Source of the DNA: Prosopocoilus inquinatus
Lineage: Eukaryota; Arthropoda; Insecta; Coleoptera; Lucanidae
Direction: 5' to 3'
Assembly (NCBI GenBank): GCA_036172665.1
Contig: CM069877.1
Location: 17,881,001 to 17,945,000, forward strand
DNA length: 64,000 bases
Shown here: one piece after another, positions 10,802 through 21,820 of the stretch
Numbering within the stretch: position 1 is the stretch's first letter
How the letters are laid out: each line of letters begins with the position of its first letter
Translations under genes and position numbers: made by a program
The notes under the pieces: generated by a model
Databases searched by the model: none
Seen by the model: the letters and a program-made list of their open reading frames with translations, nothing else
What the model was told of the DNA's origin: nothing

Positions 10802-11938
10802 TAGCGATGCGACGAGTCAGTGTTTTTAAGAATCGAGTCGACTCGAATACTTTTATAAAAGAATCGAGTTTTGACTCGAGTCGAGAGACTCGAATCCGGA
10901 TCAAAATACTCGGGTCAAAAGTCCAAGTCAAAAGTACTCGAGTACCTGAATAAACTCGAACTGTTTTAAAGAATATAATAAATTTGAGTATTTTTATAAC
11001 AGGAGCGAGTTTCGACTCGAGTCTAAATCAAAAGATTCGAACATTTAACTAAACCCGGAAGTATGAGTAGTCACGACTCAATTTGTTTTACTCATGGTAA
11101 AGTCTATAGTTAAAAATTGGAAGGTGCAATGTTTTTGTTTATATTTTTAACGGTATCTACACACTTTATTATTAGAGATTTATATCAAAATATGTAAAAT
11201 ATAAATATTAGAGATTTATATTATTTATTGAAACCATAATTTATTTTAAAAAAAATAAAACAAATAACGATCGGAGACCCAAAGGAGGGTTGAATCGGTT
11301 TCCATTTGGAACCGACGTTCAGAAATCCAAATGAGTTATTGAATCGGTTTCCAGTTGGAACCGTATCACGATATCTTCCTGTGCCGAAGTTTCGCTCTTC
11401 ATTGCAAAAAGAACTTCCCCAGAGCTGCTGATAGCGTTCTGCTTCCTGTCGGTTTCAACGGCTAACAAAAAAGCAACAGTTCTGAGAAAGTTCTTCAGCA
11501 ACTCAGAAAGAAAACATATACAATAATAAAATAACACCGAAGTAAGTACGTTTTCCCTGACGTATCGACTGTCGACAGACTTGTCGTTTGCTTCAACACT
11601 TCTGAATGTAAGCGAATTCGTTGACCGCCGCCAAGTTGCCGCCGATATCAAGGAAACGAAACGAAACTCGGTATTCATGCAATTGTTAACAATTAACGAG
11701 GAAGCACTGTGAAGTGAATCGAGTAGAGCGAGTACCTTTAAAAATCCAGTCTGACAACGAGTCTACTCGACTCGTTGCAGCGCTATTTAATTCTAAAGTC
11801 GGTACTCGAGTACTTCAATCGAACTCGAGTTGACTCGAATACTGCTGACTCGTGTTCACAGAATTGGTTACTCGAGTACAATGAGTACTTTTGAGAATCG
11901 AGTCTGTCAGCGAGTCTACTCGACTCGTCGCATCACTA
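10802..11938. mobile_element. hAT-like non-autonomous element
   Basis: The left end TAGCGATGCGACGAGTC pairs with the right end GACTCGTCGCATCACTA. The flanking 8-mers AAATGAAC (10794-10801) and ACGTGAAC (11939-11946) agree at 6 of 8 positions, as expected for an aged 8-bp duplication. TAGCG fits the YARNG start typical of hAT ends. Both subterminal regions (10830-11065 and 11705-11925) are packed with ACTCG/CGAGT words, often as palindromes such as GAGTCGACTC and ACTCGAGT. The 119-codon minus ORF inside (11319-11678) shows no hAT motif. Confidence 0.6.
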
Positions 11939-11946
11939 ACGTGAAC

Positions 11947-13090
11947 CGAAGTTGCCTTATTTTTAATGGAACGCCCTGTATACCGTTGCATTTTTGAATC
12001 CTGCGTTAAATTCTAGTCGCATTATAGGTCCAACGCAAGGTGTTAATGAGTTTTTGGAGCTTGAAGAAAATTTTGACAGTCTTGCTTTTATCTCTCCCAC
12101 TTTTGAATTTAGGAGATTTTTTTAAGATAAATATCATAGACGCTTTTCCGTGATTTTTAAATTCGCCGACGGGAAAACAATCACACATCGTCTTTCAAAG
12201 TTACGAACGGCGGGATGGGTCACATCAAAGGTCTAACGCGAGTGGAAAATGTTAACATTCTCGCCTCTAACTCTCTCACTTTTCAAGCTTTTTAGACAAA
12301 ACCATAGATGTTTCTCTGCGTTTTTTTAAAATCGTCGAGGCGAAAACAATCGCACATCGCGTTTTAAAGCTGCGAATCAAAGATGCGTTACTTTTAAAGG
12401 AACCCTCTGTATATTATTGCAATTCTGCATTAAATTCTAGTCCGACGGGATGGGTCGCATCATAGATTTAACGCGAGTGGTTCACCAGTTTTTGAATGTC
12501 GAAGAAAATTGTGACATTTTCGCTTCTATCGCTCTCACTTTAGAAATTAGGAGAATTTTTTTTAAACAAAAACAACAGACGGCGTTTCGCGTTTTTTTTT
12601 TAATTTGTCGACACAGAAACAACCGCACATCGCGTTTTAAAGATGCGAACCAAAGTTGCCTTTTATCTAACGAAATAAACTGTAGGCGTTTACGATAATA
12701 GGAGCGGTACATAGCGGTTAATCTATTCTTTCACTCTCACTTGCATTAAACGCATTCGTTCTATCTTACTTTTCTACCCCGATCCATGTACCGCTCCAAT
12801 TATCGTAAACGCCTTGTATATTGTTGCATTTTTGAATTGCACTTGAAATTCTGATCTGACTGGATGGGTCGTATGATACCTCTAACACTCTAGCATGTAT
12901 GGTTTTCGAGTTCTGAGTATTGAAAAATATTTTGACATTTCATTCTTGACGTAAGACGAAAATGTTTGATATAAAAATCGTAGACGCTTTCTCGAATTTT
13001 TGAACGCCACCCACGCAAAAACAATCGCACATCACGTTTAAAAGATATATGATGTTCATTAAATCTCGTCAATGGAAACTCGATTGAGCG
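11947..13090. repeat. Degenerate tandem array, unit about 410-435 bp
   Basis: A unit beginning CCCTGTATA-N-TTGCATTTTTGAAT recurs at about 11975, 12405 and 12815, each followed by AAATTCTAGTC, then GGATGGGTC-type, GAAGAAAATTTTGACA-type and AACAATCGCACATCG-type segments. Single related fragments occur at 15390-15475 (inverted), 24440-24730 and 26230-26330, so the array derives from an interspersed family. The small ORFs in both strands shift between units and are not genes. Confidence 0.55.
12685..12813. mobile_element. MITE, 129 bp, GGCGTTTACGAT ends
   Basis: GGCGTTTACGATAATAGGAG then CGGTACAT pairs with ATGTACCG then CTCCAATTATCGTAAACGCC, giving 28-bp TIRs with one mismatch. It interrupts one unit of the surrounding array. 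No coding sequence is present. Confidence 0.7.
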
Positions 13091-13657
13091 TCACTTTTTC
13101 GAGCTGGAACTGTTTCAGCGCATAAAAGAGAACATAAAAGCCGGGTAAGAGGTGTGCATTAATCAATTTAAGAGTGGCCGAGGTTGGAAGAAGCTTCTAA
13201 GACTTAATCACTTTTATTCATCACCGGTTCTTACATTGTGTGTTCTTGTGAGGCAAAGGCTTCTGGAAGCAGAAACGCGTAAATAAAGCAAATTCTTGAA
13301 CTGACAAGACAACTATCGCTGTCGGAGAAGACTTCGAACGAGCTGTCTCGGAATACTTGCTCTTCCATAGAAGGCAGCAATTACGCTCAAAGGAGCACAA
13401 AAGGCCGGTGCTCACAGTACAATAATTGGTCTAATTAATTGTGTCGTTGCACCTCGAAAAGGAAAACGAACGAACGTGCGCGACATCCACGATGATCTCA
13501 AATCAAATGTGCTTTGCATTTTCCCGATAAAAAAATCCTTAATTTGAGTGTCACAAACAATCCAATTAAATCAATATTTAACCTTAGCCAGTTTGCAACT
13601 GTTTCTCTGATGCTTAAAACAACTGATCATGAATGTCACAAATAATCCTATTAAGTA
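13091..13657. other. No gene seen
   Basis: Mostly unique sequence, slightly less AT-rich than average. No repeat, hairpin or long ORF was seen. It could contain host intronic sequence. Confidence 0.35.
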
Positions 13658-13912
13658 TATACAGGTTGATTCAAAATAAGTGTCCGACCCGTCAACCACA
13701 GGTAGTACACAAAAAAAAGAAAAAAGAAATGTATATGCATAGGGGAGGTCTAATAGCCATAGTTTCCGAGATAAAATGCATTAAAGATTCAAATATGAAT
13801 TGTTTAATGGGCACTAATGTAGTTGTATTGCGTCACAAGAGCAATGAACTCGCGTGAAACAGAAAACACACTAGAGTTTACCTTGAAATGAAACTGTGAA
13901 ACGTTTTTATTA

Positions 13913-15026
13913 TAGAGAATATGAAACAAATAAAAACTTTTTAAAAACGAGCTAAAAGAATAATTTATTGACTTACTTAATGTTTCGCAAATATAATTAT
14001 TTGCTTTATCAAAAGTGAATAACGAAAAAATAAACAATTTAGCCTACAATTTTTTTTAAATTAATTGTGAAGAGATTGTTACTGGTGCAGTATTACTTTC
14101 AGACAAATTATTTATAACTGAAAATTTGAATTTAATTAAAAAAATTCATATTCAAAATTCTTACCCTGAGAAGCTTATTGACTCAGTAATAAATAATCGT
14201 TTAAAGCATTTAAAAAATGTTAATATACCTATCAATTCACAAAAAAATCAGGAAATAAATACATATTATTACCTTATATAGAACCTTAACATGATTCTTA
14301 TAAACATTTTTTAAAAAAATTTATTTTACATTTAGCTAGTAAAACTTCTGATAATTTTAACATTATTTTTACTAATTTAAAAACAAAAACACCTAAATTT
14401 CAAACTCTAAATGTAGTTTATCAGGTAAATTGTCAAAGTTGTAACTCGGCTTATAAAGGTAAAACTAGCCAAAATTTTAAAAAAAGGTTAGATCAGCATA
14501 AATATATTAGAGTTAGTAGAACATTCTCTTTTAACTAAATATATTTTTGATTTTGAAAATGCTAAAATTCTTTATCAGGAGTCTATCACGTTTAAACGTA
14601 GATTTATTGAAATGTGTAAAATAAAAATATGTAATAGAATTCAATTAATAAAAGAACAGATTTTGTAAATTTGAACGATATAATATTTTGTAGTTTTCTA
14701 AGTTCATTAAATGAGACATAATAATCGGAAACTTCCCTGTTTATTTATTATAAAAACTATATTATAATGTTATTTTATTATTGTTAGAATTGTTTTAACA
14801 ATTTATTTGCATACTCTAGTTAGGTTTTACCAGGATTTCCCTAACTCTTACAGTAAATACTTTCAAGTTATATCTTTGCAGATAATTTTTTTACCACTAA
14901 CAATCTCTTCACAATTAATTTAAAAAAAATTAGTAGGCTAAATTGCGAAACGTCAAGTAAGTCAATAAATTACTCTTTCAGCTCATTTTCAACAAGCCTT
15001 TTTTATTTGTTTCATATTCTCTGCAA
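13913..15026 (+). mobile_element. Penelope-like element with inverted repeats
   Basis: About 170 bases on the left (13913-14084) are repeated in inverse order on the right (14893-15026). Landmarks are AGAGAATATGAAACAAATAA / TTATTTGTTTCATATTCTCT and AATTGTGAAGAGATTGTTA / TAACAATCTCTTCACAATT. Between them is a plus-strand coding relic ending in a GIY-YIG domain. Penelope-like elements are known to carry terminal repeats in direct or inverted orientation and a GIY-YIG endonuclease, which fits this layout. The left arm holds about 35 extra bases. Confidence 0.6.
14089..14690 (+). pseudogene. Penelope-like retroelement, RT tail plus GIY-YIG domain
   Basis: A plus-strand frame reads LLSDKLFITENLNLIKKIHI and then PEKLIDSVINNRLKHLKNV. 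After a one-base slip near 14265 it continues through LLPYIEP (followed by a stop) to KKFILHLASKTSDNFNIIF. From 14401 comes VVYQVNCQSCNSAYKG, with KTSQNFKKRLDQHKY behind it. The paired CxxC, the VVYQ...AYKG spacing and the R...H after it are the signature of the GIY-YIG endonuclease in Penelope-like elements. A later frame gives SLLTKYIFDFENAKIL and ESITFKRRFIEMCKIKI, the usual tail. The N-terminal reverse transcriptase catalytic motifs are missing (5' truncation) and there are at least three lesions, so it is inactive. Confidence 0.7.
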
Positions 15027-15291
15027 TTGTCACGAACAAGAACTATCCAAAAATTAAGTTTTTATTTATGACTTTCTGTGAAAAAAAAGTATAATACGCA
15101 ATTCTTTGATTCGAATTTCGGACTCGGGTATGTATACGTAAGAAACGAATCTTAACTTCCATTTTGGTTTCAAAGGAGGTTGGTTTCTATAGTGCCTCTG
15201 ACAGACATTATTTCTTGCAGTGTCACACTTTCATGACCTCAGTGAATATGCTCCTAATGTGTCGGACACTTATTCGGAATCATCCTGTATA

Positions 15292-16273
15292 ACGAAATTG
15301 TTTTCCTACAGCTTCAAATAACTGAACATCGCCCCATCGAGGATTAAATTAAATTCCGGAATAACTCGAAAATTCGCATTAGACCTCCGATGCTACCCAT
15401 CCCGTCGGACTAAAATTTGAAGCGGAATTTCAAAAACGCAATAACATACAAGATGTTCTATTACAAATAAAAACGGCAACTTTGTTTCGCTTTAAAACGT
15501 TATTAGTGATCGTTTCCACGTTTACGGCTTTTGAAAGTGGCGGTCATTGCCTATGACTTTTATCCTTAGATTAGGTAAGAGAGGAAATGCCTTACGCCGC
15601 GCGCCGTATTTAACGCATGAGCGACCGCTGTTACCAGAAAAGACCAAATCAAGGACATGTCGCATTGCACAAACTCGTTAATTTCGGTGTTTCTGTTATA
15701 ACAGTGTATGAAACAGATACTGATTTTATAGAAACAATGTGCAATCTGTAGCGAAGTCAATCGGAAAAAAAGAGTCCGAAATAATATTTCACAGGTAAAA
15801 AGAAGTGTCCTTGGTTTGGACCCTTTTGGTATCAGATGTGTCTCGCTTGTTCGTCATCCCCTCTCTTACCTAATTTAAGCTTTCATCCGAAACATTTTTC
15901 TAACCTCAAGAATGATAGAGAAGCAAAAGAGTCTAAAGGAGTCATTGTTTAATGATTCAAGAACCGCACTTTCCGCGACACAATAGCCCGCCACAGACGC
16001 AGATATTTTCCCACGCTCCCAGCTCGTGTCAGACTTGGCACGCGGGCGAAGTTCGCCACAAATTGGAGACGCTGTTGCCCACAGATAAGTAAGCCAAATT
16101 GAAATATTTAGATGGCAGATTTGAACAAAAACTTGAAGAATATGTATTCTGTGTAATTTTAAAACCTGACTTGTCCGTCGTTTCAAAACAATAATAAATT
16201 TACTTACGCTTACTTGGAGCGCCAAGTCTGCGCGCTAGGTACGCCATGTGCTAGGAGCGTCGGAAGTATGTAT
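15292..16273. other. No gene seen
   Basis: 15390-15475 is an inverted fragment of the 11.9-13.1 kb array family (CCATCCCGTCGGAC, AACGCAATAACATACAAGAT). The rest looks unique. The minus-strand ORF at 15875-16225 has no recognisable domain, and its residue composition gives no support for coding. Confidence 0.35.
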
Positions 16274-16503
16274 GTACAGGGTGACTACCCGAGAATTCCT
16301 ACCCCCTTTAACTCTTTTATTTTTGGTTTTAGGAAAAAATACTTAATACAAAACTTAAAGGGACTAATTCAAAGTTTCTCGGTGTGTTCACAGAAAATTA
16401 ATTGCTGGTCGGATAAACGAGATATAAACTAAACTTAAGTTTTCTTTTAATGGAACATATTATTACGTTTTTCGATTCTAAAATTAAATTGAGAGAGACT
16501 ACG

Positions 16504-18522
16504 TATACAGGGTCTCCCAAATTGAGTGGCCTATTAAAAGTTTTCAAGGAAGGAAATATACACAAAATATGAAACTTAGCAGGCTGTCATGGCGGAAGGT
16601 AACCTTTCAGACTAAAATATTTTCACTTTTATATCACTTCCGGTTACACCGGAAGTCGCCGCTAACTTTCTTATTTTAAATGGAATGCTATATTCTTTAT
16701 TGCAAATTCTGATTCTACGCATTAGTTTAAGTAAAAATTGTTAAGGCTTCCCTATACTTAAATGTAACCGATTTTGAGATATCTGGAGATTTATCTAAAA
16801 AATTGTTTTGGTCAGCTTTCATTGAAGAGATTGTATTTATGACACTTTCAAATTTAGAAATTTAGGTGGCTTGTAGTTTTGAAGTACTAACTTCAGGCTT
16901 TCAAATAGTGTCCTAATTATCCCTGAAAATATCACAGGCTGGTCATAAAATGGTGTCGAACCTGACTATGTTTAACTGCCCAAAACTCAATTTTCGTAAA
17001 TGAAATACCCTATATATTTTTACATCATGAGACAGAGAATCAAATCTACATCGATTAGTATTAGTATTCCCTATACCCATTTGCAGTAGTTTTCTTGTTA
17101 TCAGTAATTTTTTTATTTTGTTTGGGTAATTAATGGAATTAATGCCGTTATTCGTAGCAAACTTTGAAAAAGAAACAGATATTGAACTGCTAATTTTTAA
17201 AGAATTAACTAATTGCTAACCATAACATTATTTTGGCGTACATAATGGCATAGATCTTAAGAAGAAGGTAGATACCTGCCGTAAGTTCATTGTTTTCATA
17301 AACGAGCGTCTTAAAAACATAAGCATGCCATGAAAAACAATTTTCTTTGTTAGTTTGACGTTTTTAGTAAACAACAATACGTAAACTTTATTGAGTGATA
17401 AAAACAACAATGAATATTTTTGGTTATTCTAATGAACAATTATTAAATTTATTTTACATTCATGGAGAATGCAATAAAATTGTTACGAGAACATGTAGAA
17501 GATTTAATGAATAATACGAATAAGAAATTGCCTCCGTATGAATGGCAGACAATTTGAACAAGCTTTATAGTCATTTTACGATGTTACAATTTTGCAATAG
17601 TAAGGATACTTTTCATTTGCTTTGTTAATTTTGTTAATTTCTTTGTTACTTGTTTGTACTGTATGTGACTTTTTAAATTTTAGATAAATGGAGGCCGTAG
17701 AAAGATACACTACATAAAAATTTACTAACTTCTTTTGTTCTTATTGTAGGTCGCCACTTCCTCTTCTTTTTTGCTTTTCATGGGCAATTTTATCTAAAAT
17801 TTAAAAAAATCATGTTACTTGTTAGTGTTATAACTCAATAAATATTTTTGTTTTCTCGTCACTTAGTGCTAAAAAAATACAATAATTCAAGAAAAATATA
17901 CCATTATAATAAAAAAATTACTGATAACAAGAAAACTACTACAGATGGGTATAGGGAATACTAATACTAATGGATGTAGAATCTGATTCTCTGTCTCATG
18001 ATGTAAAAATATACAGGGTGTTTCATTTACGAAAATTGAGTTTTGGGCAGTCAAACATAGTCAGGTTCAACACCATTTTATGACCAGCCTGTGATATTAT
18101 CAGGGATAATTAGGACACTATTTGAAAGCCTGAAGTTAGTACTTCGAAACTACATGCCACCTGAATTTCTAAATTTGAAAGTGTCATAAATACAATCTCT
18201 TCAATGAAAGCTGACCAAAACAATTTTTTAGATAAATCTGCAGATATCTCAAAATTGGTTACGTTTAAGTATAGGGAAGCCTTAACAATGTTTACTTAGA
18301 CTAATGCGTAGAATCAGAATTTGCAATAAAAAATATAGTATTCCATTGAAAATAAGAAAGTTAGCCGCGACTTCCGGTTTAACCGGAAGTGATATAAAAG
18401 TGAAAATATTTTAGTCTGAAAGATCACCTTCCGCCGTGACACCCTGCTAAGTTTCATATTTTTTGTATATTTCCTTCCTCGAAAACTTTTAATAGGCCAC
18501 TCAACTTGGGAGACCCTGTATA
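16504..18522. mobile_element. Foldback element, arms about 600 bp
   Basis: The ends are TATACAGGGTCTCCC and GGGAGACCCTGTATA. The left arm to about 17110 returns inverted at about 17920-18522, nearly base for base in many stretches, for example ACTTCCGG-N5-CCGGAAGT (16636-16656 and 18370-18390), TCATAAAATGGTGT / ACACCATTTTATGA and CTTGTTATCAGTAA / TTACTGATAACAAG. The centre (17110-17920) is AT-rich with no recognisable coding sequence. The 2606-4340 element is a diverged relative. Confidence 0.75.
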
Positions 18523-19011
18523 ATAAAACTAATAATGTAGAAGGTGTCTATAAAATAATTTTCTTTATTTTTGAGTTTAGAAAGAAAAAAAATAAAAGAA
18601 GTAGAATTTATTTCAGTACTGCTACAGATATTCACACAAAACAATTGAGCATCGGATACCCAAAAAAATGAGGGAAGTTTTGGTTTTAAATAAAATAACA
18701 TTAAATATAATTTTACCATTAACATTTAAATCGATTTAAAGGTTTTCTGAAAATGAACTTTTAAAGTAGAAATGAGAAATATTTCGGAGAAATTGTAAAA
18801 CCGTAGAAAAAGACGAAAAATTTAACGTAAAACATATTCAAAGCGTCCTCAAATTTTTTACGCAAAGTGTAAATCTTTTTAACATGTTTTGAATCACATC
18901 TTTTAGTATAAACGGATCATTATTCATGTTTTCTATTTTTAAAAACACAAAAGTAAAATAAATTAAATAGAAATTATTTTATAGACACCTTCTACATTAT
19001 TAGTTTTATTA
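18521..19011. mobile_element. TIR element with perfect 41-bp ends
   Basis: TAATAAAACTAATAATGTAG then AAGGTGTCTATAAAATAATTT (18521-18561) has an exact inverse at 18971-19011. The 491-bp element has no coding sequence. Perfect TIRs suggest it is younger than its host element. Confidence 0.7.
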
Positions 19012-19253
19012 TATACGTAGTCCCGGTAGAATTTAATTTAGAATCGAAAATTATAATAATATACAGGGTGTTCCATTAAAAGAAACTTAAGTTTAGTGTA
19101 TATATCGCGTTTATCCGACTATCAATTATTTTTCTGTGAGCACTCAGAGAAACTTTGAATTAGTCCATATAAGTTTTGTATTAAACATTTTTTCCTGAAA
19201 TCAAAAATAAAAGAGTTAAAGGAGGTAGGAATTCTCGCGTCGTCACTCTGTAC

Positions 19254-20199
19254 CTACTTACGTGCGTGGCGGGCTAAATTATTTAATGTACAATTCAAAC
19301 CTAGAATTATATACAGAGTGTTTCGTAAGGAAATGGACTCCAGCAGCTTCGAGCGAGGGGAGATGTTCATTTGTTTTTCTGTGAGTGCCGTTCGAAGAGA
19401 AGAAGCTCGTACGTTTCTAATGTAACAACAACTATCTAGTCGTTGCAATTTTCCAGGAAACATATTTTTTCGCGAGTTCATTTAAGAAAAAAAAAATAGT
19501 CATAGTCTAAGGGTGTAATAATAAACGAATTTATAATCTCTGTAACTTAGACTGTGAGGTTTTAAAATTTTTCTAGGCAAAACCCCGTGTACAAATTGTA
19601 CATTTGCTCAATTCGAGAAAAACAAACGAGGCGGATGGTAATAAATTACTGTGAAAACAAACGAACGGCGAATTAGTTAATCACGTGCCGGAGCTCGGGT
19701 AAATATTTCCTGCTTTTCTGTATACACCCTGATTAAGAGCCCGGCTTTTGCGGTACATTTGTTTTTTCTTGTTTCTGACGTTGATAAAGACGGCCAACTC
19801 GCAGAAGACCGGCGTTCGAAACTATCAACTCAATTACGTCGAGCAATTAACCTGCATTCCTGGCTCGATAGTTAAGTAAAAGCCGCTAATTAGAAATGTC
19901 GTCGGGTTGAAAGCGACTTGTAAATTGACCCGTTGATTAAGATCACAGCCAGCTACTTAAACAAATGCTATTCGCTCGTCTCAACTATTATGATTTGCAT
20001 TAATCAATGCATAATTGTTTAAAAAATTTGAATTACAAATGAGCGGTGGTCTCTTGCAGGCAAGCGCAGGTGTGTATTAAGTCATAAATTTCCATACAAA
20101 TGACCGTCTCATTTCGGAGGTACGGGGAATTATAGGGTGCGAAGGGGCCCGAAAAACGAAAAAATCTCTCTGGCTCTAGGCGTCAAGGCTATCGCAGAT
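19254..20199. other. Mostly unique sequence, no gene seen
   Basis: 19300-19480 contains a TE-like fragment (TATACAGAGTGTTTCGTAAG). From about 19560 on, the sequence is unique and denser in GC and in motif-like words than the flanks. A possible regulatory island is listed separately. No splice-bounded ORF was identified. Confidence 0.4.
19780..20110. promoter_or_regulatory. Candidate cis-regulatory island
   Basis: Within about 330 bases of unique sequence there are a perfect octamer ATTTGCAT (POU-type site, in ATGATTTGCATTAATC), a CAGGTGTG E-box of the Snail/bHLH type, homeodomain-like CTAATTAG and GATTAAG words, and the inverse pair TGCATTAATCAATGCA. This density of developmental transcription-factor words in a TE-poor patch suggests an intronic enhancer. 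It is inference only; such words also occur by chance in AT-rich DNA. Confidence 0.2.
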
Positions 20200-20813
20200 T
20201 AAGGTCTAGTTCACATAAAGCGCGTAGACGCGCTCTTTACGCGCGTTCTATGATTAGCACATGGCGGACAGAAAAAAAGTATAAAACTTTACTATTCCAA
20301 CGAAGCTGTGCGATGTTATAAATAGATTGTGTATACGCCTCATATTTGCCGGCGCAGCGCGTCTCGCTGATAGTGAACAATCGGTAAGCCGAAGTAATAA
20401 TGCATTCGTTAGGACGGCATCATTCACAATAATGTCGTGGTTGACTGCGATGCTCGGACACGATGCGCACGGGAGAGTGTGCTGCAGAGACGTGTCGTGT
20501 TTCTATTTAATTCAAATCAACTAAATTGTTGTTTCTAAATTCAAGAAAGAGCTGTTATTAGCTTCCGGAATTATGTTCGCGTTGTTACCGTGGCGATATT
20601 AGACTGATTGATTAAAAATCACGTATAAGCGGGCGGAACATTTAACGCTTCGATTTAGACCCCCGCGTCGAGTCGAACTGCCGCTGTCTCAAACTGGTTT
20701 CAAGCAATTCACTTTCTTAGATCCTCCCTTTGTTGATTAGTTACTGTACATATGACTACAGTATAAGCGATTTTCGCGCGCTAGGTACAGAATTCATTTG
20801 TTATTCATCAAGA

Positions 20814-20930
20814 ATGGATGTTGAAGACGCCAATAGTTTGTGGATTGGGTACAGAAAAATGAGACGACGGCGTCTTAGAAGAGAAAGAACGTATTGGGTT
20901 CATCCGATTCTAAAAAGTAGACTTTTTTAA
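20814..20930 (+). pseudogene. HARBI1-like transposase N-terminus, remnant
   Basis: From ATG at 20814 the frame gives about 38 residues, MDVEDANSLWIGYRKMRRRR followed by LRRERTYWVHPILKSRLF, then a stop. A run of arginines leading into a W-V-x-P-I-L motif is typical of the N-terminus of PIF/Harbinger nucleases in insects (RRRRWWVRP-like). The DDE domain downstream was not found in any frame. It lies inside the 20203-22494 element, whose TIRs and 3-bp duplication independently indicate the same superfamily. Confidence 0.5.
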
Positions 20931-21593
20931 CTTTATACGTTAATCTACATGTTGTTCTTTTACTGTGTGCAAATATTTAAACCTGCAATATATCACCATG
21001 AATGGTGACGATTGAACTCATATGTTCTTAACATAAATGTAATAGTTTTCGAGAAAAATGCAGTGGCAGATTTTCACTAAACCGTTTGAAAACGGCTAGC
21101 ATAGCTAAAAGTGGAACGCGGCCGCCTCTTGAATTGCTATACGAAGCCAAAATCGGTCAGGGTCAGTGCCTTATCGGAACTCGAGGAGGAACCACTTAAC
21201 TCTCGCCGCTGCGATCAGCTGGTCCGTCAAAGCGTTTACAATTTAAAATTAACTTCACTGCAAGTAATTACAAGTTTAAGTATTAAATTGAAATTTATTG
21301 CAATTCAAGAAGCTGCGGTTCGAAATTGCCTAACAAATTAAAAGCGAGGTACAAACAAATTGTAATTTCTCATTCCATATTATTTTTAAAAGACTTATAA
21401 AAAATTTACATTTACTTTGTTTCCAAGGACCATAAGGAGTAATACTTTCATTGTTAGCAGCGAGATTGCAGCAAAAGTTTATTTACGTAAAAGGGTGAAG
21501 GAAGAACATTTTTAACGCGCTTGCCTAATTGTTGCATAAATTTTCGGATTTATTCGTCGATAGTTGATATCGTAAAACATATTACTTCCCTTA

Positions 21594-21820
21594 TGCCCGG
21601 TTGCACCAATATTTTAAGTAAAACTTAAGTTTAAGTCATGTTTAGTACATGACGTTTATGCATGGTGAGTATAATGTCAATCACATTCTGACTGATACTT
21701 AAACTTCATTTAGGTATCATATTAGAATGTGTCTGACATTTTGATGAACTTACATAAAATGTCATGTTCTAAACACGACTTAAATTTAAGCTCTGCTTAA
21801 AACATTGGTGCAACCGGCCA
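21594..21820. mobile_element. Harbinger-type MITE, TGCCCGGTTGCACC ends
   Basis: TGCCCGGTTGCACCAATATT pairs with AACATTGGTGCAACCGGCCA. TTA flanks both sides (21591-21593 and 21821-21823), a 3-bp duplication of the TWA type. AACTTAAGTTTAAGTCATGT-like segments continue the inverted repeat inward. It is 227 bp and non-coding. Confidence 0.75.

Larger units (their letters stand above)
13658..15291. mobile_element. TIR element carrying a Penelope-like insertion
   Basis: The ends TATACAGGTTGATTC with AAAATAAGTGTCCGAC and, inverted, GTGTCGGACACTTATTCGGAATCATCCTGTATA match over about 30 bases. Inside lie the inverted arms and coding remains of a Penelope-like retroelement (13913-15026). Outside the TIRs the two sides are only weakly similar, so the outer element is old or was deleted before it received the retroelement. 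Confidence 0.55.
16274..19253. mobile_element. Outer foldback/TIR element, twice invaded
   Basis: The left arm starts GTACAGGGTGACTACCCGAG and runs to about 16500. It returns in inverse order at about 19013-19253 and ends GTCACTCTGTAC. Paired landmarks are GAGAATTCCTACC / GGTAGGAATTCTC, AACTTAAGTTT in both arms, and GATTCTAAAATTAAATT / AATTTAATTTAGAATC. The two arms, about 225-240 bp each, are separated by two further elements (16504-18522 and 18521-19011). Confidence 0.6.

Noticed and set aside
11319..11678. 119-codon minus ORF as a possible hAT transposase fragment
   Set aside because: None of the hAT dimerisation or catalytic motifs is present.
15875..16225. 116-codon minus ORF
   Set aside because: No domain, no splice signals at useful positions, and a composition like translated non-coding DNA.
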